64,000 nucleotides of DNA from Candidatus Freyrarchaeum guaymasense (GCA_030587405.1 JAUQZD010000016.1:8331-72330); one strand, 5' to 3'; counted from the stretch's first letter, positions 35,770 to 44,085 are shown. Numbers and translations: made by a program. The notes: generated by a model from the letters alone, not told the origin.

Positions 35770-38028
35770 CTAGAGGACCCCCCTAAAGAAGTGTCCTCTG
35801 GTAAAGGAGGCCCCCACCCCCCTCAGCCTCTTTTTGGCTTCAAAGGAGTCCACCCTTCCATCGATGACCTCCCTGTACGCCTTAACCATGCTTTGGACGT
35901 GTTCCGGCTTTCTGAGGCGGGCATCCACCCTCACATAGTCGGCGCCTGCGTCGGCAACCCTTCCGAGCTCATCGACCATGCATAGGTCTCGTGAGTTGAA
36001 AACGTGAAGCCTACATGATTGGTCGCAGGCCAGGGGGAAAAGGAAGCCTTTCTCGTCGCGGAGGAAGTATGAGTCCTTAACGCATGGGGAGGAGCACCTT
36101 CCACTAGGGGAAAGGATGCTTCTTAAAATGCAGTGTTCTGAAACCATCAGTTCAAGGGGTCCATGGACGATGCATTCAACCTCCACGCCGTCCTTATGCA
36201 GCGAGGCGATCTGCTTCAAGGTTAACTCCGGGCTCAAAGTAACCCCCTTAACACCAAGCTCCCTCATGATGGAAATAGAAAGACTATTCGTAACATTAAG
36301 GAAGTAGTCCGCGTAAACGTGGGAGAAGCCTTCCTCCAAGAAGAGGTTTAGGGTGCCATAGTTTCCCACGATCACACCGTCAGGGTTAAGCGATTTCACG
36401 TGGTTCAACGATTCCTTGATGAGCTGCAGCTCCCTGTTCCGGGTTATCCTCGGCGTCGAAAGTATGAACTCTACACCATGCTCTCTGCAGTAGTCTACAC
36501 CCTCCCCCAGCCTGTTGAAGCTTAAAGGCTTCCTAGGCTTAAAGAAGTCTCCTCCAAAAATCACACGTTCAGCGCCGGCGTCCACAGCCCTCCGTATGGA
36601 CTCTAAGTCTCCGACGCTGACGGAAAGCTTCAGAAGCGACGCCGACTCTCCCTCCGCCGAGGCAGGACGTTGAATGGTGCGTTCACCAGCCGGGGAGTAC
36701 GCCACGCCGCCGCGTATGACAGCTAATATGGAGCCACTGGACTGGGTAGTTGAAACGGCTTCCTCGCAGCCATGTGAACGGCCTCGCCCATGCAGCTTAG
36801 CCTTTGAATGGCTTGCTTCCCTGAGAGCGTTTCTTATAAGTTGCTCGGTCCACTCCACTGTTAAAACATCTCTAGTCTTGTGAACCACTGCTCCAACCCG
36901 CACTTTGCCGTTGAATGGCAATGTAGCCTCTTCACCAGGCTTCGCTACTTCAACCTTCCTCCCTCCAACGCGGAGTTCACGTACTATGAAGCCGACCTTC
37001 TCACCGTTGCAGGCGATTTCCACCCCATCTCCAACCCGTAAGTCTTCTGAAAGGCTGATGGTGAGAAAGCCTCTCTTAGTAGAGGACACAACCCCAACCT
37101 TCACTCCCACATTATCTGGGCGCTCGTAGTTCATCATTTCTCTACCCTGTCCCCCGTAGAGGTACCCTTCCGTGAAGCCTCTGTTAAAAACAAGGCTGAG
37201 GCGTTTTATATCCCTCTGGTTAGGGTTTAACCCCTTCAAGGCTGCTATTAAGGCTTTCCTATAAACGTCAACTGTGGTTGCCACGTACTCTGGTCGGCGC
37301 ATCCTCCCCTCAATCTTCAAGCTGTCTACTCCTGCATCGACCAGCTCGCGTAGGTGCTTGGAGAGATTTAGATCCTTCATGCTCAGAAGATGGCCCTCAG
37401 CAAGTACTTTCCCCTTCGAGGAAAGCAGAGAGTACCTTTTACGGCACGGCTGAGCGCAACGCCCCCTGTTACCGCTTCTCCCTCCTATAATGCTACTCAT
37501 GAGACAGGCTCCAGAATATGAAAAGCAGAGGGCTCCGTGAACGAACGTCTCCAGCCATAGATCCGTCTTCGACCTTATTTCTCTTATCTCGTCTAGGGAC
37601 AATTCTCTTGATAAGATCACTCCGTCAACCCCTAACTTCTCGAAGAATCTCACAGCTTCAACATTGTGGGTGGTGGTTTGCGTGCTTGCTATAAGCTTAA
37701 GCTTTGGGCTGAAGCGTTTAGCCAGCTTGAGTACGGCTAGGTCCTGGAAGATGACTGCATCCACCCCGGAGTCATAGAGGTCTTCAAGATAGTGTGCGAC
37801 GGCTTCTAGCTCCTCGTCGAAGATCAAAGTGTTAACGGTAACGTAAACCTCTGTTCCATGGGCGTGAGAGAACTCTACCGCTCTCCTCATCTCATCCAAG
37901 GAAAAGTTTTCAGCGTACTGCCTTGCATTAAAAGCCTTACCTCCAAGGTATACCACGTCAGCTCCGACCTTGACCGCAGCCAGGAGGGAGTTCCATCCTC
38001 CCGCAGGAGCCAATATCTTTAACCGCAT
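35770..38028 (-). CDS. two-module U32 peptidase-family protein (RlhA/TrhP-like)
   Basis: 752 residues. The N-terminal module (1-300) has ILAPAGGWNSLLAAVKVGADVVYLGG, HGALCFSYSGACLMSS and GNRGRCAQPCRKRYSL, the U32 core with its four-cysteine cluster. After a middle beta domain (about 310-400) a second U32-like module follows, with ECIVHGPLELMVSEHCILRS, SGRCSSPCVKDSYFLRD and CDQSCRLHVFNSRDLCMV. Bacterial relatives hydroxylate 23S rRNA or tRNA wobble uridine and need iron-sulfur clusters and prephenate. The fused second module makes this longer than YegQ/TrhP. A nucleic-acid modification role is likely but not proven. Confidence 0.85.
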   Translation of the reverse strand: MRLKILAPAGGWNSLLAAVKVGADVVYLGGKAFNARQYAENFSLDEMRRAVEFSHAHGTEVYVTVNTLIFDEELEAVAHYLEDLYDSGVDAVIFQDLAVLKLAKRFSPKLKLIASTQTTTHNVEAVRFFEKLGVDGVILSRELSLDEIREIRSKTDLWLETFVHGALCFSYSGACLMSSIIGGRSGNRGRCAQPCRKRYSLLSSKGKVLAEGHLLSMKDLNLSKHLRELVDAGVDSLKIEGRMRRPEYVATTVDVYRKALIAALKGLNPNQRDIKRLSLVFNRGFTEGYLYGGQGREMMNYERPDNVGVKVGVVSSTKRGFLTISLSEDLRVGDGVEIACNGEKVGFIVRELRVGGRKVEVAKPGEEATLPFNGKVRVGAVVHKTRDVLTVEWTEQLIRNALREASHSKAKLHGRGRSHGCEEAVSTTQSSGSILAVIRGGVAYSPAGERTIQRPASAEGESASLLKLSVSVGDLESIRRAVDAGAERVIFGGDFFKPRKPLSFNRLGEGVDYCREHGVEFILSTPRITRNRELQLIKESLNHVKSLNPDGVIVGNYGTLNLFLEEGFSHVYADYFLNVTNSLSISIMRELGVKGVTLSPELTLKQIASLHKDGVEVECIVHGPLELMVSEHCILRSILSPSGRCSSPCVKDSYFLRDEKGFLFPLACDQSCRLHVFNSRDLCMVDELGRVADAGADYVRVDARLRKPEHVQSMVKAYREVIDGRVDSFEAKKRLRGVGASFTRGHFFRGVL

Positions 38029-38391
38029 AGGCTAGAACATCTCCTCACAAAGAAAGTAATAATGATGAAATCGTTAAAGCCCGAGAGGGAGGAGCAGAGG
38101 AAGTCTTCAAACTAGAAGTTGCTTTACGTGACAATTAAATGTTACCTATCTTAGATTAATAAATAGGATGGTCAGATTACAGCGTTTACGCTAAGCAGCC
38201 AGCCAACACTTACGGGTTGTTTGATGAGCAGCGTCACCTATGAAATTTCGTAGAGATGGACCGCTTGCAGAAATTCATTCTTAAACTCCTCCACAAAACG
38301 TTCACAAATGGAGAAAAATACTTCACTCTGTATAAGATCTGAAGGTTCTGGATCATGCCTCGGTGATTTTGAGCTGTAAGAGGACTCGTAA
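38029..38391. other. intergenic region, nothing recognised
   Basis: This 363-bp AT-richer gap precedes the U32 gene (minus strand) and follows the V4R pair. It probably holds the U32 promoter near 38040-38060 and the 3' end of the V4R message. No open frame or RNA is supported. Confidence 0.35.
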
Positions 38392-38928
38392 TCATGTTAT
38401 TATAACGAATTCACAGTATGGATCCCCTCTAGCGATACATTTGACTTCCTCCGATACCGGGGGAGGAACCCCTTTCTTTTGGGCGAAGAAGCTCAAGGCT
38501 CCTTCCACAGCGTACCCCATGGGGCATTGAGGAGTGAACGCCTCGTCTTTATATTCAGAGAGCTTCCTATACCTTTCCCCATAAATTGACGCGTACACCC
38601 TGAAGGAGACGCTGAGAGTTTCTTCATCGAAGCTTACAAGCTCCGTTTTACCCCATCCATATGCGGCAAAAAGCCTTAAAAGATCCTCTACCACGCCGCG
38701 TGGTCCAAGGAATTCTTTCTCCTCAGCCAGCCAGCGGCCATACTTAACGAATGCTTTATGGTATATGGTTTCTACTATTTTGCCAAAACGCTCTTCCGGA
38801 AGCATTTTCAAGGCATCCACTAGAAACGTGGCTGTCGTTAATATCACGCGTTCCTCTTCAAACATTAATGACCCCTCACTGGCGGGCTTAAGCTTACTGA
38901 GCAATTTAACGACTTCTTCGATGGGCAT
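38392..38928 (-). CDS. V4R-domain protein (second of a pair)
   Basis: 178 residues ending in the V4R signature: CPMGYAVEGALSFFAQKKG then EEVKCIARGDPYCEFVI. The C-x4-GDPxC-EF part is the family's metal or tetrapyrrole-associated motif. V4R domains bind small hydrophobic ligands, for example in bacteriochlorophyll 4-vinyl reductase and in archaeal regulators. Its ATG follows the upstream gene's stop directly (TAGATG), so the two are translated together and may form a heterodimer. There is no DNA-binding domain. Confidence 0.82.
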   Translation of the reverse strand: MPIEEVVKLLSKLKPASEGSLMFEEERVILTTATFLVDALKMLPEERFGKIVETIYHKAFVKYGRWLAEEKEFLGPRGVVEDLLRLFAAYGWGKTELVSFDEETLSVSFRVYASIYGERYRKLSEYKDEAFTPQCPMGYAVEGALSFFAQKKGVPPPVSEEVKCIARGDPYCEFVIIT

Positions 38929-39510
38929 CTAGTTTTCCCTCCTTACATGCCACTCACAGCACTCGTTTCCTAGGGTTTCACATTTAACTTCCTCGTAGGA
39001 CAATTCTGGAACTTGCCGTTCAGTCTTCTCTAGAGCAACCTTAAGAACGCCAGCGAAGGTGCACCCCCACGGGCAATCGTAGAATGGGAACACCTCTTTA
39101 ACGTTGCTAACCGCTTCTCTTACCCCCCTTGCAAAGGCGGAATTACGCATCTTAACAACAACCTTAGGCGCATCCAAGTCGACTTCAACCACCTCAATGT
39201 CCCCCCACCCGCGTATGCTGTTAAATTTAGCGTAATCTTCAAGTACGTTCTCAGGTGGAACACCCAGCTTATCGATTAGATGCCTAGCCAGAGATTCCCC
39301 TACCAGCACGGAGAAGGGCCAGATCAACGTTTTAAGCGATGCACCAAGAACACTTAGGGCTTCAATGAAGAGGGCGTTCACCAGAAGTTTTTGGGGTATG
39401 AAAGCATACCTTTCGCCTTCAAATGTTATTCTCCCATCATCATCCACGTTTAAACGGTCCAGTAACTGTCTCAGATCTGAAGGAACCCTTCCATACTTAT
39501 GTTCACTCAA
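38929..39510 (-). CDS. V4R-domain protein (first of a pair)
   Basis: 193 residues with FYDCPWGCTFAGVLKVAL and EEVKCETLGNECCEWHV, the same C-terminal V4R pattern as its downstream neighbour but with LGNECC in place of RGDPYC. N-terminal alpha/beta part includes GRITFEGERYAFIPQKLLVNALF, matching MFEEERVILTTATFLVDALK of the other, so the two arose by duplication. Start is TTG. A stand-alone ligand- or metal-binding pair; the function is not known. It is divergent from the 39596 gene, with 85 bases between. Confidence 0.8.
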   Translation of the reverse strand: MSEHKYGRVPSDLRQLLDRLNVDDDGRITFEGERYAFIPQKLLVNALFIEALSVLGASLKTLIWPFSVLVGESLARHLIDKLGVPPENVLEDYAKFNSIRGWGDIEVVEVDLDAPKVVVKMRNSAFARGVREAVSNVKEVFPFYDCPWGCTFAGVLKVALEKTERQVPELSYEEVKCETLGNECCEWHVRREN

Positions 39511-39595
39511 GCTCCATACGCCTCCAACTAAAGAATAGCCGGAAAAGTATATAACACTTCGGTAGTTTAGATCCCTAACGGAAGGTTTTTATTGG

Positions 39596-40093
39596 GTGAA
39601 ACTTGTTTTTCCTATGCAATGGGCGATGCGAGTGGTGGGGTTTTTGAGCAGGTATCTTAACCCTCCAGACGATGCAGATGTGGAACTTTTCGAAAAGATG
39701 TTGAGGAACGTCGGGGTCGACGAGTTTTTAGACGCGGCTAGAAGCGCCGCCGACTCCGTAAGCGCTAAGCTTAGGGGAGGGGACATGAAGGGAGCGGCAG
39801 AATACGTCTTCGACATGGTTGTGCAGTCCATCATGGTGAACAACCTTGAGCCACCTAGAAAAGTCATAGACTTGCTTAAGAAGAAGGGAGAGAAATATCC
39901 TGAGCTCGTCGGAAACCCAGTCTTCCAGGTGAGCGACAAGCTTCTCGAAGCCTTTGAGAAGGGCGACGTGAAGCTCTTCGCCGAGGCCATGAATGGCGTA
40001 GAAAGAGAGGTGCTGGGGAAAACCTCGCTTGACATAAGGTTCTCCATAGTGAAGGACATACACTGCGCGTTCTACAAGTACACTCAGGGCTGA
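39596..40093 (+). CDS. helical protein of unknown function
   Basis: About 165 residues (159 if the ATG seven codons in is used), all-helical. The segments DDADVELFEKMLRNVGVDEF and DMKGAAEYVFDMVVQSIM suggest helical repeats. No signal peptide or motif is recognisable. Its last 10 bases overlap, in convergent orientation, the end of a small membrane protein gene. Frame and codon use look genuine. Confidence 0.55.
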   Translation: MKLVFPMQWAMRVVGFLSRYLNPPDDADVELFEKMLRNVGVDEFLDAARSAADSVSAKLRGGDMKGAAEYVFDMVVQSIMVNNLEPPRKVIDLLKKKGEKYPELVGNPVFQVSDKLLEAFEKGDVKLFAEAMNGVEREVLGKTSLDIRFSIVKDIHCAFYKYTQG

Positions 40094-40389
40094 CGCGGCC
40101 CTCCCTCACCATCGCCTTCAGACCCTCTTTCCTTCCCGAGAAGGTAGAGGGAGAGTATGAACGCGGTCTGTAAGGCTATAAGGATGGACAGTAAGGCTAT
40201 CCCGATGGCGTCTTGAATATGCAGCGGAACAGGAAACATGCTTGGAGGGACCAGCGGAGCCCACCAGTTAGCCATGAAAAACATGTTTAACGTCACCATC
40301 CCTATAACTACGAAGTATGTGAGGTAGCCTGCAGCTAACTGGAGCTTAAGCATCCTAGAGGACAGCTTAGCCCGATCCCTCTTACCCAT
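40084..40389 (-). CDS. small two-helix membrane protein
   Basis: 101 residues with two transmembrane segments, LAAGYLTYFVVIGMVTLNMFF (about 18-38) and AIGIALLSILIALQTAFILSLYLL (about 61-84). The loop between is proline-rich (WWAPLVPPSMFPVPL), and both ends are charged. ATG at 40389 follows GTGAGGGTG. The frame is open upstream without a stop into the IS607-like tnpB, so the mobile element has landed about 90 bases before this start and left both in one reading frame. The family is unknown. Confidence 0.65.
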   Translation of the reverse strand: MGKRDRAKLSSRMLKLQLAAGYLTYFVVIGMVTLNMFFMANWWAPLVPPSMFPVPLHIQDAIGIALLSILIALQTAFILSLYLLGKERGSEGDGEGGPRQP

Positions 40390-41238
40390 CACCCTCACTT
40401 CCCACCCAACAAAAACCGAAATTAAAATAAGTAGTTTTCGAGCGGGGGCAAATTGAAGCATAGACGGTGGAAGGATTAGCGGGTTCAGCAGATATAGTTT
40501 TTGATAGACATATGTCCGCTTTGGGACACATCGCCCTTGAGGGATAAGCCTCGAGGGCTCGTCCCCTTTCGGGGTAGCCCCGGAGCCCCACATCCGAAGG
40601 TTTAAAACGGCCACAACGTCTCTGTCCGCAACAAACCCACACTTTCCGCATTTCGTTAGTCTGCCATCATAGGTCGCCATGCGACCGGAGCAGAGAGGGC
40701 AGATCCTAGAGGAGTTTTTAGGGCTGACGTATCTGACGGGCAATCCGAGCCACTTCAGCTTGTACTCGAGCATGGACTGAAGCTGCCTTGCATTCCACTT
40801 AGAAAGCTTGCGGTTTAGGCTTTTAGACCTGCGAAGAACCCTGTCCTTAACGTTTTTCAGGTCCTCTAGTATCGCCCCGCTCTGCAGCTCCTTGAGCTCC
40901 CTGGCTATCTTGGTTGTTAGCTTGTGCATGAGGTCCCTGGCCCTGTTCCTCTCCCTCTTGGAGTATTTCCGCATCAGCCTCTTAGCCGTCTTGGGCTTGC
41001 GCTTGGATAGCTTCTGTATTCTCCTTCTCTTCTCCTCGTAAACCCTGTGGACGTGGTACAGCTGCCTGAGGTCGTATCTAGCCACCCTTCCATCGATCAG
41101 GGCTGTTACGTTTGTTAGGTTTACGTCGAATGACGCCCAACGCTTGGGCTCGACGCCCCCTACACTTCTCTTGAAGGAGACTATGAGCCCTTTTTCCGTC
41201 AGCAGCAGCCCGCCAACAGCATCGAAGTCCCTCGGCAA
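40390..41238 (-). pseudogene. tnpB: TnpB (IS607/IS605-type RNA-guided nuclease), C-terminal part after frameshift
   Basis: This frame carries the RuvC-like nuclease of TnpB: ASFDVNLTNVTALI with the first Asp, GAILEDLKNVKDR with the Glu, the zinc ribbon CPLCSGRMATYDGRLTKCGKCGF, and DRDVVAVLNL with the last Asp. All catalytic residues are present. Its proper N terminus is in another frame (41199-41660). Adding one A to the AAAA run near 41243-41246 would join them as NKKYGYLPRDFDAVGG. No stop follows the TnpB part; the frame runs through the omega-RNA region into the downstream membrane protein. It is either recently disabled or expressed by slippage at the A run. Confidence 0.8.
40481..40601 (-). 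ncRNA. omega RNA / right end of the IS607-like element
   Basis: Downstream end of tnpB, where the guide RNA scaffold of TnpB elements lies. Two hairpins: arms CCCTTGAGG/CCTCGAGGG, and GGGCTC/GAGCCC enclosing CCCC/GGGG. The orphan copy at 21317-21438 keeps both with paired changes. The conserved part ends at GGGTTCAGC on the plus strand; the guide would be read from the flanking bases just below 40481 on the minus strand. The 5' limit is not known, and it overlaps the tnpB reading frame. Confidence 0.68.
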
Positions 41239-41660
41239 GTAACCGTACTTTTGTTTAGGTCTACTTCTAGGTACCGTTTGTTTGGTTCGATGCTGATTTT
41301 GAGCTTGCCGTCTTTGTAGCTGAGCAGCGTTGACTTAACGTAGACCGTTTTCCTCGTTATTTTTGGCCTTGATCTCACCCTCCCCCTGTTGTACAGTCTT
41401 ACCCATCCCTTGACCAGTCCTATAACCGAGTTTATGGCTGAGTCGACGTAGTGCCTGGAGTACTTCCAGTTCTTTAGGAGGCTGTCCCTTAGCTTCTTCC
41501 TGTCCCTGGCTTTGAAGCTTAGGTGAGCCTTACCACTCTGGGAGTGTTCGACGTGGCTCAGAACCTCTTCCAGCGCCTTCTTCTTCGCCTCGAAACACGC
41601 TTCCCTTAGGTCTCTCGGAGCTTCTACGGGGATCCTGTACGACTTAACAGCCACCTTCAA
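41199..41660 (-). CDS. tnpB: TnpB N-terminal part (frameshifted)
   Basis: About 140 genuine residues: KSYRIPVEAPRDLREACFEA, HLSFKARDRKKLRDSLLKN and SAINSVIGLVKGWVRLYNRG are TnpB N-terminal helical and wedge-domain segments. ISIEPNKRYLEVDLNK leads into the RuvC domain. After the AAAA run at about 41243 the frame is lost and ends within a dozen residues. Start is TTG at 41660, overlapping the HTH gene by 17 bases. See the C-terminal part for the nuclease residues. Confidence 0.75.
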   Translation of the reverse strand: MKVAVKSYRIPVEAPRDLREACFEAKKKALEEVLSHVEHSQSGKAHLSFKARDRKKLRDSLLKNWKYSRHYVDSAINSVIGLVKGWVRLYNRGRVRSRPKITRKTVYVKSTLLSYKDGKLKISIEPNKRYLEVDLNKSTVTCRGTSMLLAGCC

Positions 41661-41838
41661 GTATCTTCCTTACCTCACCCTCAGGAATCCTGTACCTCCC
41701 GCTCGGGAACCTCACCGCCCTAATCTTCCCTTCCTTGATCCACTTGACAACGGTGTGTCTATCGACTCCAAGAAGTTCAGCAACCTCTCCGCTTCTCAGC
41801 ATTCTTCCCTTTTCTTCCATAAATGCCAATAATATCAA
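41644..41838 (-). CDS. MerR-type HTH protein, remnant of IS607 TnpA
   Basis: 64 residues: MLRSGEVAELLGVDRHTVVKWIKEGKIRAVRFPSGRYRIPEGEVRKIL is the helix-turn-helix plus wing found at the N terminus of IS607 serine recombinases and in excisionases. The catalytic YARVSS part that should follow is absent, and the gene runs directly into tnpB with a 17-base overlap. It may still bind the CGTAAC palindrome 25 bases upstream and control tnpB. The intact-N-terminus relic at 60.6 kb shows the same HTH followed by the start of the catalytic domain. Confidence 0.78.
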   Translation of the reverse strand: MILLAFMEEKGRMLRSGEVAELLGVDRHTVVKWIKEGKIRAVRFPSGRYRIPEGEVRKILEGGC

Positions 41839-41862
41839 ACAAGCATATAAGTCTTTCTAAAA

Positions 41863-41875
41863 CGTAACAGTTACG
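41863..41875. repeat. IS607-like left-end palindrome CGTAACAGTTACG
   Basis: Perfect 6-base arms around one base, next to AAAA on the inner side. The relic at 60559-60583 has the same arms (CGTAACA and TGTTACG) 11 bases apart and the same inner flank (GTTACGTTTTA). This is the likely binding and crossover region for the element's recombinase. Confidence 0.6.
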
Positions 41876-41879
41876 CTAG

Positions 41880-42091
41880 GCAACGTTGAAGCACGCTAAG
41901 CCCTCCCAGTCTGGCCTCGCATGTGCTTTCTGGACCCCAATGGAATGCTTGGTTCCACTATGGGGGCGGCGAGGCGCCCTCAGAGCGGCGACGCTTCACG
42001 GTGCAGTGAAGCGGCGAGAAAGGGTTGATGCACCGTTGCTGGTTCAGACGCCTCGTCTGTTATCGTGGCGAGACTCTTTTAAGCCTCTGAG
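41880..42091. other. GC-rich structured intergenic segment, possible RNA
   Basis: No open frame is convincing. A strong hairpin CGCTTCAC-GGTGCA-GTGAAGCG lies at 41992-42013, flanked on both sides by GCGGCGA. Just before it GGCG/CGCC arms occur at about 41966-41978. Composition is GC-richer than other gaps in the window, which in a thermophile often marks structured RNA. I could not match it to SRP RNA, RNase P RNA or tRNA. Confidence 0.4.
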
Positions 42092-42865
42092 CTATGGATC
42101 GCCGAGTGGAGTGCCCGGCTGGTCTACGGAATACGTGATGGGTGCCTCATAGATCACCTGTTTTTCAAGTGTTCTGGAGTTGACCCTCTCCACTCTTATT
42201 TTTTCGTTGAACGTTATTACGTTGAATGATGGGGGTATGCGGGCTTTCAGCCTTAGAGTCGTCGCCGTCCCGGCGTTTAGGATCACCATTCCATTTAGCC
42301 TCCAAATCCATGGGACGTGTTTATGTCCGCAGAGAACAATGTGGACCTTCAGGTCTGAGAGGAGCTTTAGGAAGTCCCCTGCGTCTGATGGGATATTCCG
42401 CTCCCTCCCCGTTCCGGGGACGGGTACAAGGTGGTGGTGGAGGGCGACTGCCCTGACGCCCTTGAACCCCTCAAGGCTTCTCCTGACTATTCCGTACGCG
42501 AGTCTGCCCACGTGTCCATCGTCTAGGTCTGGCTCGGTGGAGTCTACTCCAGCCACCCTAACCGATCCGACGGTTTGGAGAGGGTAGCGTGTGCCAAAGA
42601 GCTCCTCGAAGACCATGTAGCCTGCGTTCCTAGAATCGTGGTTTCCCGGAACCACGAGCTTCCTTTTGACATCGAACTTCTCCAGCAGGGACAGCGCTTC
42701 CTCGTACTGGTAGTAGAGGCCGTCGTCCGTTAAGTCGCCTGTAACCACCAGGAGGTCCGGGCTTAAACTGTTAACCTCCTCCACGACGTTCACTTCAAGC
42801 TCCTTGGAGAAGTGGGGAGTCATCACGTGTATATCCGAGATCTGAACTATCGTAACTTCATCCAT
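42092..42865 (-). CDS. calcineurin-like metallophosphoesterase (Icc/CpdA type)
   Basis: 257 residues with all five signature blocks: QISDIHV, VVTGDLTDDG, VVPGNHDSR, LHHHLVPVPG and LCGHKHVPWIW, which bind two metal ions. Family members cleave cyclic nucleotides, phosphodiesters or nucleotide sugars in the cytoplasm. A short C-terminal beta extension (about 205-257) is of unknown use. ATG is followed by a clean N terminus (VTIVQISD). It is alone between the IS607-like element and the flippase gene. Confidence 0.88.
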   Translation of the reverse strand: MDEVTIVQISDIHVMTPHFSKELEVNVVEEVNSLSPDLLVVTGDLTDDGLYYQYEEALSLLEKFDVKRKLVVPGNHDSRNAGYMVFEELFGTRYPLQTVGSVRVAGVDSTEPDLDDGHVGRLAYGIVRRSLEGFKGVRAVALHHHLVPVPGTGRERNIPSDAGDFLKLLSDLKVHIVLCGHKHVPWIWRLNGMVILNAGTATTLRLKARIPPSFNVITFNEKIRVERVNSRTLEKQVIYEAPITYSVDQPGTPLGDP

Positions 42866-42942
42866 AACGATGCCTCCTTACGCCTTGATGGACTCTACCT
42901 ATTACTCACAATTATACCCTTCGACGATCCTCTCCTACTGGT

Positions 42943-44085
42943 TTATTCATGACCGTGTTCCGGCTGGTAGTTCAGGGATGGCTCTCGTACCCGGCCGAAC
43001 AACGCCGTTCTTAGGCCTATTCCGTTGTGGATGAGAGAGGGTATTCCTGCGGCTGAACAGTAGGTTAACCTTGCCATGTGGTCTATGAGGGCTACCGCTA
43101 GCCCAACATGTAACGAAAGTCCTGTTATGTTGAGTATTATTGCTACTACGAGTTCGTATATTCCGAAGCCTCCCGGTATTATGGGGAAAAGCTTTGATGC
43201 AAAGCCTAAGATCGCCGCTAGAAGGCAGAAGCCGGCTGAAACCGAGGAGAAGGGCGCTGTGGAAATGTACAGTAAAAGTGCCTCGGGAAGGAGGGCTTGA
43301 GGGTAAAAGCCGAGAAGTACGGCTAGCATGTAGGTTTGAATGGTCTGCGGGATCCCTGTAGCGTTAACGAAAATGTATATTGAGAGGGCGTCGATGACCC
43401 ATATGGGAGGGGACAGCAACGCCGAGAGGAGGAGCGCCTTTGGACTTTTAGAAAGCTTCTGCACCCCATCTCTTAACCCTAGGGCGAGCTCGTAGAGGGC
43501 GCTGTGAATCCTTCTAGAAACCTTGTGTATTCTAAAAGTGTTTACTATTCCTGGTCCGGCTACACAGAAGGCTATGGTGAGGGCGAGGATTGCGGCTAAT
43601 AAGATAAATCCTATAATGGATAGGAGTTTGATGTGTGAGGGGATCATCTGGCTGAAGTTGGCTGAGAACAACAGGATAGATGAGACTAAAACTATGGTGG
43701 AGACGTCTAACGCCCGTTCAACCGCTATGGTTGAAGTGCTCTCGCCGAGAGAAACGTGCTCCTGCGAGCTTAGGAGGGATATACGGAGAAAGTCACCTAT
43801 TTTCGCAGGAGTAACCTGATTTACAAACCACCCTGAAAAGTTGATCGTCATAAGTCTGGAGAAGCTAGCATTTTTACCAGTAGCCCCAACGATAATCTTC
43901 CACCTCAAAGCTCTTAAGAGGAAAGAGAAAGTATAGGCGGCGATGAAAACAGAGACCCAAGTAGGGTTAAGCCGTGAAGCTAAGGCCAAGAACAGGTCAA
44001 CACCTATGAACCATAAAACGGCAACTATAACAAGTATGGAAAGGATGAAAGCCGCTGCTTTAAGAAGCGACCCCTTACCTGGCAA
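42943..44085 (-). CDS. flippase-like membrane protein (LPG synthase TM / AglD C-terminal family, UPF0104)
   Basis: About 380 residues and eight or so transmembrane helices, with the family segments LRALRWKIIVGA, GWFVNQVTPAKIGDFLRI, ERALDVSTIV and FPIIPGGFGIYELVVAI. These proteins move lipid-linked sugars or lysyl-lipids, or act as glycosyltransferase partners. The frame is open from 44151, but a TTG at 44085 with GGAGGT six bases upstream is the better start. It is divergent from the GT2 glycosyltransferase, which it probably serves in glycan assembly. Confidence 0.82.
   Translation of the reverse strand: MPGKGSLLKAAAFILSILVIVAVLWFIGVDLFLALASRLNPTWVSVFIAAYTFSFLLRALRWKIIVGATGKNASFSRLMTINFSGWFVNQVTPAKIGDFLRISLLSSQEHVSLGESTSTIAVERALDVSTIVLVSSILLFSANFSQMIPSHIKLLSIIGFILLAAILALTIAFCVAGPGIVNTFRIHKVSRRIHSALYELALGLRDGVQKLSKSPKALLLSALLSPPIWVIDALSIYIFVNATGIPQTIQTYMLAVLLGFYPQALLPEALLLYISTAPFSSVSAGFCLLAAILGFASKLFPIIPGGFGIYELVVAIILNITGLSLHVGLAVALIDHMARLTYCSAAGIPSLIHNGIGLRTALFGRVREPSLNYQPEHGHE

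Larger units (their letters stand above)
40481..41875 (-). mobile_element. IS607-like element with HTH-only recombinase remnant and frameshifted TnpB
   Basis: Left end: the palindrome CGTAAC-A-GTTACG at 41863-41875, shared (with wider spacing) by the relic near 60.56 kb. Then come a 64-residue HTH gene resembling the N terminus of IS607 TnpA, an overlapping tnpB, and the omega-RNA right end at 40481. The serine recombinase catalytic domain is gone, so the element cannot move on its own. It sits between a metallophosphoesterase and a small membrane protein gene. Exact ends are estimated from the two shared sequences. Confidence 0.7.

Noticed and set aside
41880..42091. tRNA, SRP RNA or RNase P RNA in the GC-rich gap
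   Set aside because: No T-loop, anticodon arm, or known conserved core of those RNAs could be found; only hairpins are evident.
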